Shown here piece by piece: positions 1 through 6,679 of a stretch of 16,560 bases of DNA. Both the position numbers and the translations under genes were made by a program. Under the pieces are notes generated by a model. The model was given only the letters and a program-made list of their open reading frames with translations. It had not been told where the DNA came from and ran no database searches. The DNA lies in contig DATKLX010000150.1 of assembly GCA_035542155.1 (NCBI GenBank), positions 1 through 16,560 of the forward strand, written 5' to 3'. Positions within the stretch are counted from its first letter, which is position 1; each line of letters starts with the position of its first letter. This DNA is from DATKLX01 sp035542155. GTDB lineage: Bacteria; Chloroflexota; Anaerolineae; Anaerolineales; Anaerolineaceae.

Positions 1-2
1 TA

Positions 3-77
3 AAAATGATCAGTGGATGCAGCAGAGTAAGTAAACTGTATTTTTATTGAGACTTGTGGAACCCCAATGGTCATTTT
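3..77. repeat. Imperfect inverted repeat in left-edge non-coding DNA
   Basis: The first 123 bases hold no gene that I can support. Positions 3-16 and 64-77 form an imperfect inverted repeat with 12 of 14 positions complementary and a 47-base spacer. It could be a transcription end for a gene to the left or the trace of an old element, but no T-tract follows the right arm directly. The region is AT-rich compared with the genes that follow. Confidence 0.3.
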
Positions 78-123
78 CTTCGCGAATCAGGAAACATCTT
101 CTGCTACCCTCCCTCCGTTTTTT

Positions 124-153
124 TTAATTCTTCAGAGCTGCTACTGATATAAT
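124..153 (+). promoter_or_regulatory. Extended -10 promoter of the marR-MFS operon
   Basis: A perfect -10 box TATAAT lies at 148-153 and is preceded by TG-N at 145-147, the extended -10 arrangement. The -35 is weak (TTAATT at 124-129, 18-bp spacer), which is typical when an extended -10 is present. The expected start point is near 160, giving a leader of about 25 bases before the ATG at 186. The box overlaps the palindromic operator at 149-169. Confidence 0.75.
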
Positions 154-169
154 TAGAATATCTAATTAT
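149..169. promoter_or_regulatory. MarR-type palindromic operator
   Basis: Two perfect 9-base arms, ATAATTAGA (149-157) and TCTAATTAT (161-169), flank a 3-base spacer. The TTAG...CTAA core resembles operators of MarR/SlyA-family regulators. It covers the -10 box and the probable transcription start of the downstream marR-like gene, so a bound repressor dimer would block RNA polymerase. Autorepression is inferred from this placement. Confidence 0.75.
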
Positions 170-185
170 TTCAACAGGGATAGCG

Positions 186-656
186 ATGGATATTTCCTCG
201 GAATATTTAGCTCATGAGATTCTCGATGTCGTCCCCATCATCATGCGCACCATTCGAAGGGAGATGCGTAGCCACCGCGGTCCGGACCTGTCCGTTCCGC
301 AGTACCGCGCGATGAATTTCATCCGTAACCATCCAGGTGCTTCCTTATCTGGGGTCGCAGATCACGTCGGACTGACCCTGCCCTCGACCTCCAAGCTGGT
401 CGATGGGTTGGTTGGGCGCGGGCTGGTCATCCGGCAGGAAAGCGAATTGGACCGGCGGCGGGTTGACTTGAAGCTGACTCAACAGGGCGATTCCATCCTG
501 GTAGCGGCTTACCAGCACACGCAGGCCTGCCTGGCCCGCATGCTTACCGGCCTTTCGCCAGGCGATAGGGAGGAGGTCATTGCTGCCATGGGCGTCTTGC
601 GGCCGGTTTTCAGTCCTGTTACCGAAGAAGCTGCTCCAGGTGAAGAGCATGAGTGA
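186..656 (+). CDS. MarR-family transcriptional repressor
   Basis: A 156-residue winged-helix regulator of normal MarR length. A helical dimerisation segment occupies residues 1-40. The DNA-binding domain follows at about 45-110, with the recognition helix in the stretch GVADHVGLTLPSTSKLVDGL and the wing marked by the DRRRVDLKLT motif at about 93-102, a MarR hallmark. The C-terminal helices complete the dimer interface. The ATG at 186 has an AGGGA ribosome site 5 bases upstream. The gene overlaps the following exporter gene by 8 bp and probably represses both through the palindrome at 149-169, with release by a small ligand, often a compound exported by the pump. The ligand cannot be read from the sequence. 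Confidence 0.92.
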   Translation: MDISSEYLAHEILDVVPIIMRTIRREMRSHRGPDLSVPQYRAMNFIRNHPGASLSGVADHVGLTLPSTSKLVDGLVGRGLVIRQESELDRRRVDLKLTQQGDSILVAAYQHTQACLARMLTGLSPGDREEVIAAMGVLRPVFSPVTEEAAPGEEHE

Positions 657-2145
657 TCAATCCCTTCCCAAACAACCCGTCCAATCCTCGCGGAGAAAAT
701 GGCTTGTTCTCCTGTCAATTGGGATTGGGTCGTTCATGGCCGCATTGGATGGCAGTGTGGTCAACACGATCCTGCCGGTCCTCCGAGACGCATTCAAGAG
801 CAATGTCGCCGCCATCGAATGGGTAGTCGTGGTCTATTTACTGGCAGTCAGCGGCCTGCTGCTGACCTTTGGCCGGCTGGGGGATCTTCGCGGGCATAAG
901 CTGGTTTACCTGCTGGGATTTATTATCTTCGTCGGCGGCTCGGCGCTGTGCGGTATGGCGGGGAGCGCGTTCGCGCTGGTCACGTCGCGGTGTCTCCAGG
1001 CCATCGGCGCGGCGATGCTGCTGGCAAACAGCCCGGCGATCCTGACCCAAAACTTTCCCGGCAACCAGCGCGGACAGGCGCTGGGTCTGCAAGCAACCAT
1101 GACCTATCTAGGCCTGACAGCCGGCCCGGCGCTGGGCGGCTGGCTGGCGACTAATTACAGTTGGCGGACAGTCTTCTACATCAACGTGCCGGTGGGACTG
1201 CTGGCGCTTATCCTGAGCTGGATATTTATCCCTCTAGACAGGGGAAGCAGCCAGGTAGAACGCTTCGACCTGGCGGGTGCCGTCCTTTTTCTCGCCGGGC
1301 TCGTCGCGCTCCTCCTCGGGCTCAACAAAGGCGCTGAGTGGGGCTGGATTTCGGCCCCCATTCTTGGACTGATCGCCGCGGCCGTGGCGCTTCTGGCCAT
1401 TTTCGTGTTCGTGGAGCTGCGCATCCCCTCGCCCATGCTGGACTTGCGCCTGTTTGGTAGCCGGGTGTTCTCCGCGGCGACGGCCTCAGCGGTGCTGAAC
1501 TACGTGGCTTTGTATTCGATTATTTTTCTGTTGCCTTTTTACCTCATCCAGGGGCGCGGGTTGACCCCGGCTCAGGCGGGGTTGATCCTGACCGCGCAGC
1601 CGCTGGCTATGGCCGCTGCGGCCCCGGTCAGCGGTACTCTCTCCGATCGCCTTGGTTCGCGGCTGCCGGCAACCCTGGGGATGCTGATCCTGGCCGGGGC
1701 CATGCTGATGCTCTCGCAGATCGATCTGCAAACCCCCTGGGCGACTATCTCCACGGGCCTGGCAATCGCCGGGTTGGGAACGGGGATATTTATCTCACCC
1801 AACAGCAGCGCGCTGATGGGTTCCGCCCCACGCAACCGCCAGGGGATTGCCTCAGGGATCCTGGCCACGGCGCGAAACGTGGGAATGGTGCTGGGGATCG
1901 GTATGGCCGGCGCATTTTTCACCAGCACACTGGTCCCTTCCGAACCGGTCACTCTCTATCGAGCTGTGGATGCCGGTCTCATGGCAGCCGCGGGGGTGGC
2001 CCTGCTGGGCAGTCTGGTGGCTTTTACCCGCGGTGAAGATCGAAAGAAACTTGCCACAGAGGGCTCGGAGAAAGAGAGGGAGCAGAAAACGGAAAGCAGA
2101 GTACGGGATGAACGAAGGCCGAGGGTCGAGAATCGAGAACCGTGA
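649..2145 (+). CDS. DHA2-family (EmrB/QacA-type) MFS multidrug exporter
   Basis: A 498-residue major facilitator with about 14 predicted membrane helices, the DHA2 drug:H+ antiporter layout. The first helix holds the LDGSVVNT motif with Asp34. Motif A is GRLGDLRGHK at 75-84, and the antiporter motif C includes GPALGG at 159-164. The start is placed at the ATG at 649 because AGGTGA precedes it by 5 bases and it overlaps the marR stop by 8 bp, giving translational coupling; an in-frame start at 580 would lie deep inside marR. It probably expels a toxic hydrophobic compound sensed by the MarR protein. No EmrA-type membrane fusion partner is present. The last 38 residues form a highly charged Lys/Arg/Glu tail, apparently encoded by repetitive filler-like DNA. 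Confidence 0.93.
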   Translation: MSDQSLPKQPVQSSRRKWLVLLSIGIGSFMAALDGSVVNTILPVLRDAFKSNVAAIEWVVVVYLLAVSGLLLTFGRLGDLRGHKLVYLLGFIIFVGGSALCGMAGSAFALVTSRCLQAIGAAMLLANSPAILTQNFPGNQRGQALGLQATMTYLGLTAGPALGGWLATNYSWRTVFYINVPVGLLALILSWIFIPLDRGSSQVERFDLAGAVLFLAGLVALLLGLNKGAEWGWISAPILGLIAAAVALLAIFVFVELRIPSPMLDLRLFGSRVFSAATASAVLNYVALYSIIFLLPFYLIQGRGLTPAQAGLILTAQPLAMAAAAPVSGTLSDRLGSRLPATLGMLILAGAMLMLSQIDLQTPWATISTGLAIAGLGTGIFISPNSSALMGSAPRNRQGIASGILATARNVGMVLGIGMAGAFFTSTLVPSEPVTLYRAVDAGLMAAAGVALLGSLVAFTRGEDRKKLATEGSEKEREQKTESRVRDERRPRVENREP

Positions 2146-2195
2146 ATTTACATCATGGTGAATATTTATGGTGTTTTTTTCTGAGTCCCAATTTT

Positions 2196-2951
2196 TCACC
2201 CAAGCGTAGACTGCCAATGAGCTACCCAGGCAGGATCGATACGGCGGAGGCGATCTTTTTTGAGGTTTTCTCGCATAAACCAGCGGATGTCGGGGTCGAG
2301 AACGTTGAACCAGTTCTCCATGGCAGCTTTGCCTTCCACGGGTAGTGCAGCCGCAGCGACGCTCCAGCAATAGGCCATCCCTTTGCGCAAGGTTTTAAAG
2401 CCCTCGTCTTTGCGATCCGATTGAGCGAGCATAGATTGGGTGATCCGATCCAGAACGGTGAGGACCTCACGAACGATCTCTGGCGAGGAGAGCAGGCGCG
2501 GCTCGCAGAGGGCGGCCGCGGCGGCGCGCTGTTCGAGGAGGGAACCCTGGCTCCATTCCTCCATCGCGGCGACCAGGGCAGGCATATTTACATCCCCCAG
2601 GCGCTGGAGCCCCATGGCGACTCCTTCGCGAGCCCGCCAGCGAGGATCGTTGGCCGCCTGGCGAAGCAGCGGCCAGGGCCACCGCTCCCCTTCGGCGAGG
2701 AGGCGCCCCAGGCCGACCATGCCGCAAAACGCAAGGAACTCGTGGGGATCGTTGGTCGGGGCACTGTCCGCCGTCCAGGTCAGGTAGCGGCGAAAGAGGT
2801 CCGGGCTGCCCTCGTCGGCGACGACCTGGGCCAGCTCGAGGTTCCCGCGCGGCCCGGGAAGTCCCGATTCAGCGAGCAGGTAGGCATCCCATTCGCTCTC
2901 GCTGGTGAGCGCACGCAGTTTTTGACGGTAGAGTTGGTTTTTGGATAGCAT
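2196..2951 (-). CDS. HEAT-repeat-like alpha-solenoid protein
   Basis: A 251-residue, apparently soluble, mostly helical protein with no signal peptide. Residues about 94-120 (a DPRWRAREGVAMGLQRLGD stretch) match the HEAT repeat pattern of two short helices with Asp, Arg and Gly-Asp marks. Further helical pairs cover about 123-150 and 155-240, and the Trp-rich C-terminus around 210-248 (NWFNVLDPDIRWFMREN) looks like a second degenerate repeat. Such proteins are usually binding scaffolds; no catalytic motif is visible. The ATG at 2951 is preferred over an upstream start that would overlap the nitrilase stop, although its ribosome site is weak. It lies 37 bp downstream of the nitrilase gene and is probably co-transcribed. 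DNA-alkylation-repeat relatives are a possible alternative family. Confidence 0.7.
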   Translation of the reverse strand: MLSKNQLYRQKLRALTSESEWDAYLLAESGLPGPRGNLELAQVVADEGSPDLFRRYLTWTADSAPTNDPHEFLAFCGMVGLGRLLAEGERWPWPLLRQAANDPRWRAREGVAMGLQRLGDVNMPALVAAMEEWSQGSLLEQRAAAAALCEPRLLSSPEIVREVLTVLDRITQSMLAQSDRKDEGFKTLRKGMAYCWSVAAAALPVEGKAAMENWFNVLDPDIRWFMRENLKKDRLRRIDPAWVAHWQSTLG

Positions 2952-2988
2952 GAAATTTCTTTCTTCGTGTTCTCCGTCGTAAATAATC

Positions 2989-3759
2989 TTAATCTTCCAC
3001 GTAGCGGGGGTAAGTAGACTTGGCGTGGTCGGCGCGGGAGAGGTCAATCTCACAGGTGACGAAAGGATCCTGGGAAGAGGTCAGTGCGAGGACTTCGCCG
3101 TCGGGATCGACGATCCAACCCAGGCCGCCCAGGTCTGCGGGAGAGCCTTCCGCGCTGATGCGGTTGGAGGACAGGCAGTATGCCCCGGAAACCACCGCGG
3201 CGGCGCGGCCGGCCACGAGCCACTTCTGGGTCGTGGGTTTCCCTGTCGCGCGGGGACAGACGATCAAGTGGACGCCCTGCTTTCCATATTCGCGGGCGTG
3301 GTGCAGAAACCAGATTTCGGTGCAGATCAGGAACCCGATCGAGAGCAGACCGGCCTGGACCGGTTCGAAGCGCCCGTCGCCGCGCTGGTACCAGGAGGAT
3401 TCCCAGAAGCCCTCGTCTTCTGGCAGGTAATATTTGACGTGCGCCGGGCGGGTCCCGACGCCGGCTTCCCAGAGATAACCTTCATTGTGGCGCTCCCCAT
3501 CTCGTTCGACAGCCCGGGTGACCAGGATGTAGCGTGCACCCAACTCATCCAGGCGCGCTTCCCAGGCCTGATGTGCGGCAACCACAGCCCGCCAGACAGC
3601 AGGATCCTGGGGTCGGGTCCATGCAAACCAGGGATGGAAGGGCAGCTCGGGGAGCAGAACCAGGTCACTGCCTTGCTCGTGGACATGGCCGGCCAGCGCG
3701 CGCCAATCCTCCTCGAACCGGTCTGGCTCGTTGCTCAGCTCGCAAACCGTGGCTTTCAT
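2989..3759 (-). CDS. Carbon-nitrogen hydrolase (nitrilase superfamily)
   Basis: A 256-residue cytosolic enzyme of typical nitrilase-superfamily length. The catalytic triad is readable: Glu38 in LLPELPF, Lys109 in HVKYYLPEDEGFWE and the nucleophile Cys146 in FLICTEIWF. Members hydrolyse amides, carbamoyl compounds or nitriles through a thioester intermediate; the Lys-region and Cys-region motifs fit the amidase and N-carbamoyl-amidohydrolase branches better than true nitrilases. The substrate is not predictable. The ATG at 3759 has AGGA about 10 bases upstream. It sits 21 bp after a small membrane protein gene and 37 bp before a HEAT-like gene, probably in one operon. A role in amide or ureide salvage is only an inference. 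Confidence 0.88.
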   Translation of the reverse strand: MKATVCELSNEPDRFEEDWRALAGHVHEQGSDLVLLPELPFHPWFAWTRPQDPAVWRAVVAAHQAWEARLDELGARYILVTRAVERDGERHNEGYLWEAGVGTRPAHVKYYLPEDEGFWESSWYQRGDGRFEPVQAGLLSIGFLICTEIWFLHHAREYGKQGVHLIVCPRATGKPTTQKWLVAGRAAAVVSGAYCLSSNRISAEGSPADLGGLGWIVDPDGEVLALTSSQDPFVTCEIDLSRADHAKSTYPRYVED

Positions 3760-3780
3760 AGGTTCGAAATCCTGGTCAAC

Positions 3781-3954
3781 CTACCCGATGCGGTTGTTGA
3801 CCAGGACGACCAGTACCGCCACAGCCAGGCCAAGGATGGTGATCACCGCCAGTACGACTTCAGGAGCCCCCACCAGATAAGCGATACCCAGGCCGAGCAG
3901 GGTTACCAGGCCAACGAGAAGAACGCTAAGGCGTTTACGGCTGGACAGATTCAT
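3781..3954 (-). CDS. Small two-helix membrane protein, unknown function
   Basis: A 57-residue protein with a basic N-terminus (SSRKR) followed by two hydrophobic segments, roughly residues 9-26 and 29-51, separated by a short Gly-Ala-Pro-Glu turn. It should be a hairpin in the cytoplasmic membrane with both ends inside. I do not recognise the family. The ATG at 3954 is chosen because GGGA lies 9 bases upstream; an in-frame ATG at 3960 would leave only 3 bases, and a TTG at 3981 has no clear ribosome site. It is 21 bp upstream of the nitrilase gene and is the first gene of that cassette. Confidence 0.6.
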   Translation of the reverse strand: MNLSSRKRLSVLLVGLVTLLGLGIAYLVGAPEVVLAVITILGLAVAVLVVLVNNRIG

Positions 3955-4283
3955 TGGCATAGATCCCGGCCGCCGGAACAATAACCGGATTGGACTGATT
4001 TTGCATGCAGAGATCGTCTCCGAATAGTTCGCATTGTCCCTTCCCGTGGATCAGGATATTCCTTAGATTGTATACCCATCGGTCACAATTTGGGAGAACA
4101 AATCCAACTCACGCCCTGGGTCCGGGAAGGAAATTCGAGCAGGCTGATTGATAGGTGAATTCGTTAACAAATCGTTTTCATTAACGGTCAAATCTTAACC
4201 TGTTTTTTCCATCGGGTTCACATAAGCCTTGTATCCTGAGAGTGGTGGAAACCCCAGGTCCCATTGTCAAAGGAGCAGAATAA
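3955..4283. other. Divergent intergenic region upstream of pstS
   Basis: This 329-bp gap separates a minus-strand cassette from the plus-strand pstS gene, so it must hold two outward promoters. I find no good -10/-35 pair on either strand. The pstS side has a cluster of TTAAC elements at 4164-4200 and a possible poor -10, TATCCT, at 4232-4237. A similar TATCCTGA string occurs on the minus strand near 4050. No open reading frame, tRNA or intrinsic terminator is supported here. Confidence 0.5.
4163..4201 (+). promoter_or_regulatory. Possible Pho-type operator (TTAAC repeats)
   Basis: Three direct TTAAC pentamers lie at 4164-4168, 4181-4185 and 4195-4199, with an intervening TTTTCA at 4175-4180 that is 11 bases after the first element. 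The last one reads CTTAACCT, like the half-site of cyanobacterial Pho boxes, and the 11-base step is the usual PhoB/PhoP periodicity. The later spacings (14, or 9-10) are irregular, so the match is imperfect. Its position about 85-120 bases before a phosphate-binding protein gene is the main support. Confidence 0.35.
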
Positions 4284-5414
4284 ATGCGTCGCATCGTCTA
4301 TACCCTACTTGCGGTTGTATTGCTGGCTGGATCGATCAATGCTTGTGGACCCGTGCAGCCCGGTTCGCCTTCCGCGGCTGGTACACCTTCGGGCGGATCA
4401 AACCAGATCAACGGTGCAGGGGCTACTTTCCCCCTGCCCATCTATACCGAATGGACCTACGAGTATCAAAACGTCGATCCCTCGGTGGTAATCAATTATC
4501 AGGGAATCGGTTCGGGGGGTGGCAAAAAAGGCATTATTGACCGTACCATCGATTTCGCCGGGTCAGATTCATTGCTCCTTCCTGTGGAGTACACTGCTGG
4601 CAAAGACCTGCAGATGTATCCCATCGTCGCCAGCGCCGTCGTCGTAATCTTTAATATCGACGGGTATGAGGCTATAAAAGACCCCCCTCTGGTCCTGGAT
4701 GGACCTTCGCTGGTCGGTATCTATAATGGTGTGATCACGAATTGGAACGACCCTGCCCTCCTCAGGCTGAACCCCGGTTTGGAAAACAGGCTCCCCGCCA
4801 AATCCATCACCGTGGTCCACCGCTCGGACAGCTCTGGTACCACCGAAATCTTCACCAAAGCCCTGGTTTCCTTCTCCTCAGACTGGAAAGCCGGCGGCGC
4901 TTCTGCAGTCCAATGGCCGGTCGATCAAGCAGGCAATGGTATCGGCGGGAAAGGCAACCCAGGCATCGCCGCGGCAGTGATGAATACCCCGAACTCTATC
5001 GGCTATGTAGAAGTCTCATACGCGCTTTCGAACAAGATTCCTTTTGCCAGCATGGTGAATCGGGAGGGAAGAACGGTGACAGCCAATGCCCAGAGCCTGG
5101 CCTCCGCCATGGCTGCCTTCAGCGACGCTTTCGACGATAAACTGACCGCCACCATTGTCAACGCGCCTGGTTCCGAAAGCTGGCCCATCGCCGGCTATAC
5201 TTACATCATCCTCCACACCCAGACCATGACCGACTGCGCCAAGGCTCAGAAGCTGCTCCAATACATCCATTGGACCCTGACCGATCCTCAAGCAGCCAAA
5301 CGCGCCGCGGACCTGGGATATGCTGTCCTCCCTGGCGCGGTGCAAAAGAAAGTCGTGACGAAACTGGGTGAAGTTACCTGTAACGGGAATCCGGTGTTGA
5401 TTTCATCAAACTGA
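4284..5414 (+). CDS. pstS: Phosphate-binding lipoprotein PstS
   Basis: A 376-residue periplasmic-type binding protein for the high-affinity phosphate ABC importer. The signal peptide ends in a lipobox, Ile-Asn-Ala-Cys with the lipidated Cys at 21, followed by a Ser/Gly/Pro-rich linker to about residue 42. PstS signatures follow: GAGATFP at 44-50, IGSGGG at 75-80, DFAGSD at 90-95, HRSDSSGTTEIF at 179-190 and NSIGYVE at 237-243; the Ser, Asp and Arg residues in these loops bind phosphate. AAAGGAG lies 8 bases before the ATG. It is solitary here: no pstC, pstA, pstB or phoU follows, so the membrane and ATPase parts must be encoded elsewhere. Its last 41 bp overlap a convergent glycosyltransferase gene. 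Confidence 0.95.
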   Translation: MRRIVYTLLAVVLLAGSINACGPVQPGSPSAAGTPSGGSNQINGAGATFPLPIYTEWTYEYQNVDPSVVINYQGIGSGGGKKGIIDRTIDFAGSDSLLLPVEYTAGKDLQMYPIVASAVVVIFNIDGYEAIKDPPLVLDGPSLVGIYNGVITNWNDPALLRLNPGLENRLPAKSITVVHRSDSSGTTEIFTKALVSFSSDWKAGGASAVQWPVDQAGNGIGGKGNPGIAAAVMNTPNSIGYVEVSYALSNKIPFASMVNREGRTVTANAQSLASAMAAFSDAFDDKLTATIVNAPGSESWPIAGYTYIILHTQTMTDCAKAQKLLQYIHWTLTDPQAAKRAADLGYAVLPGAVQKKVVTKLGEVTCNGNPVLISSN

Positions 5415-6639
5415 GATAAAACGCCTCGATCCGTTCCCCAACCACTTTTGACTCTGCCCGCGCGGTGATCAGGTTTGCGTTATCGATTGCCGCGCGTTCG
5501 CGCAAGCCTGGGCAGGTCAGGGCGAGAACCAGGGCTTCAGCGAGCTGGACAGGATCACCTGGGGGAACGAGGAGGCCATTGACCCCGGGAGTGATCCATT
5601 CGCGCAGCGATTCGATATCCCCTGCAACTGGAAAGCAGCCACAGGCCATCGCTTCGAGGAGCGAATTGGGGGTGCCATCGTGGGCGCTGGGAGAGACCGA
5701 CACCTGGGCGAGATGGAACAGATCCCACAAATCGGTCTGGGGAAGATGGGGAAGAAGAAATACGCGCCGGTCCAGTCCCAGGGAGCGGATAGGCTCGAGG
5801 AGGCGAATCGCCTCAGGCTGGCCCGCCATGGCGGCGCAAAGAACCACCAGGTTTGGTACCTGGCGAAAGACAACCGGCAGGGCCTGAAAAAAGACGTCGT
5901 TGCGCACGCTACCCGGGCGCAAACCTCGAGGATTGAGCAGAATGGGGGTTTGATGGGGAATCTCCTCACCCAGGAGACTGGATAAAAAATCTGCCGATGG
6001 GGCTCGGGAGCAGATCGCGTTGACGTCCAGCCCGCCTGAGCCGGGGACGACCAGAACCGGCGCTTCTGGCCCCAACCCCCACAGGCTGCCTAGGCGCAGG
6101 TCGCGGGCCGCGTCCGCGACCAGACCGTCAGCGCGGCGGAGGCAGCGAATGGTCTGAGACCGCATTTGCGCCGATCCCCACGCGTGGAGGGTCAGGTCGT
6201 TGCCCCAGATGGAGACCGCCAGGGGGATCGAAGCAGGGGTATGCGCAGCGAGCATTCCTTCAAAGGGGATGCGTAGCGCGTGAACCAGGTCTGGCCGCCA
6301 TTCATCCAGGAGATCGCGGTACCCGCCAACAGCGGAAAACAGCGACAGAGGGCCAAGCAGATAGCGCCCGGTAAGGAACAGACCACGGAAGCGCCCAACC
6401 AGGCTGCGTATGGCAGCACGCCCTGTTCCTGCGGTCGACTGTACCGATGGTGATTGGGGGAATACGGCCTGCGCGAAGGCCAGGGGGATTACTGCGAAGT
6501 GTTCCAGGCCGGGGAGCGGCTCGGTATGGAAGCTGGAGACCAGGCTGACCGTATAGTTCAGGCGCAGCAAGGCGATCACCCATCGCCGGGTGATGGGGCT
6601 GCGGCCATCGGCGACCAGGAGGATGTGGCGTTTATGCAC
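5374..6639 (-). CDS. GT4-like glycosyltransferase (last gene of glycan operon)
   Basis: A 421-residue GT-B-fold enzyme. The N-terminal Rossmann half starts with HILLVADGRSPITRRW, and SIWGNDLTLHAWG (about 143-155) is typical of GT4 acceptor domains. The C-terminal donor half carries SAHDGTPNSLLEAMACG at 318-334 followed by GVNGLLVPPGDP, the usual nucleotide-sugar site with Glu329 as the retained second acid. It should transfer a sugar from a nucleotide donor to a growing glycan on the cytoplasmic membrane face; donor and linkage are unknown. The start is GTG at 6639 with AGGGAG about 12 bases upstream, 40 bp after the previous gene. The 3' end overlaps pstS tail-to-tail by 41 bp with no terminator between them. 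Confidence 0.85.
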   Translation of the reverse strand: MHKRHILLVADGRSPITRRWVIALLRLNYTVSLVSSFHTEPLPGLEHFAVIPLAFAQAVFPQSPSVQSTAGTGRAAIRSLVGRFRGLFLTGRYLLGPLSLFSAVGGYRDLLDEWRPDLVHALRIPFEGMLAAHTPASIPLAVSIWGNDLTLHAWGSAQMRSQTIRCLRRADGLVADAARDLRLGSLWGLGPEAPVLVVPGSGGLDVNAICSRAPSADFLSSLLGEEIPHQTPILLNPRGLRPGSVRNDVFFQALPVVFRQVPNLVVLCAAMAGQPEAIRLLEPIRSLGLDRRVFLLPHLPQTDLWDLFHLAQVSVSPSAHDGTPNSLLEAMACGCFPVAGDIESLREWITPGVNGLLVPPGDPVQLAEALVLALTCPGLRERAAIDNANLITARAESKVVGERIEAFYLSLMKSTPDSRYR

Positions 6640-6679
6640 CCAGGAAAATTACTCCCTTTCTTCAAAATCTGCCCCTACT

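Noticed and set aside
580..648. Upstream in-frame start for the MFS exporter
   Set aside because: It would add 23 non-hydrophobic residues inside marR and has no ribosome site; the ATG at 649 has AGGTGA at the right distance.
2174..2180. T7 tract after the exporter gene as a terminator
   Set aside because: No stable stem precedes the tract; only a direct repeat of ATGGTG is present.
2307..2316. GAAC-CA-GTTC string resembling an SOS box
   Set aside because: The spacer is 2 rather than 4 bases and it lies inside a coding region.
2421..2948. Plus-strand frame of 175 codons
   Set aside because: It is a mirror frame of the HEAT-like gene, with composition typical of antisense high-GC coding DNA.
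3025..3984. Long plus-strand frame of 319 codons
   Set aside because: It lies opposite the nitrilase and small membrane protein genes in high-GC DNA and shows no domain or ribosome site.
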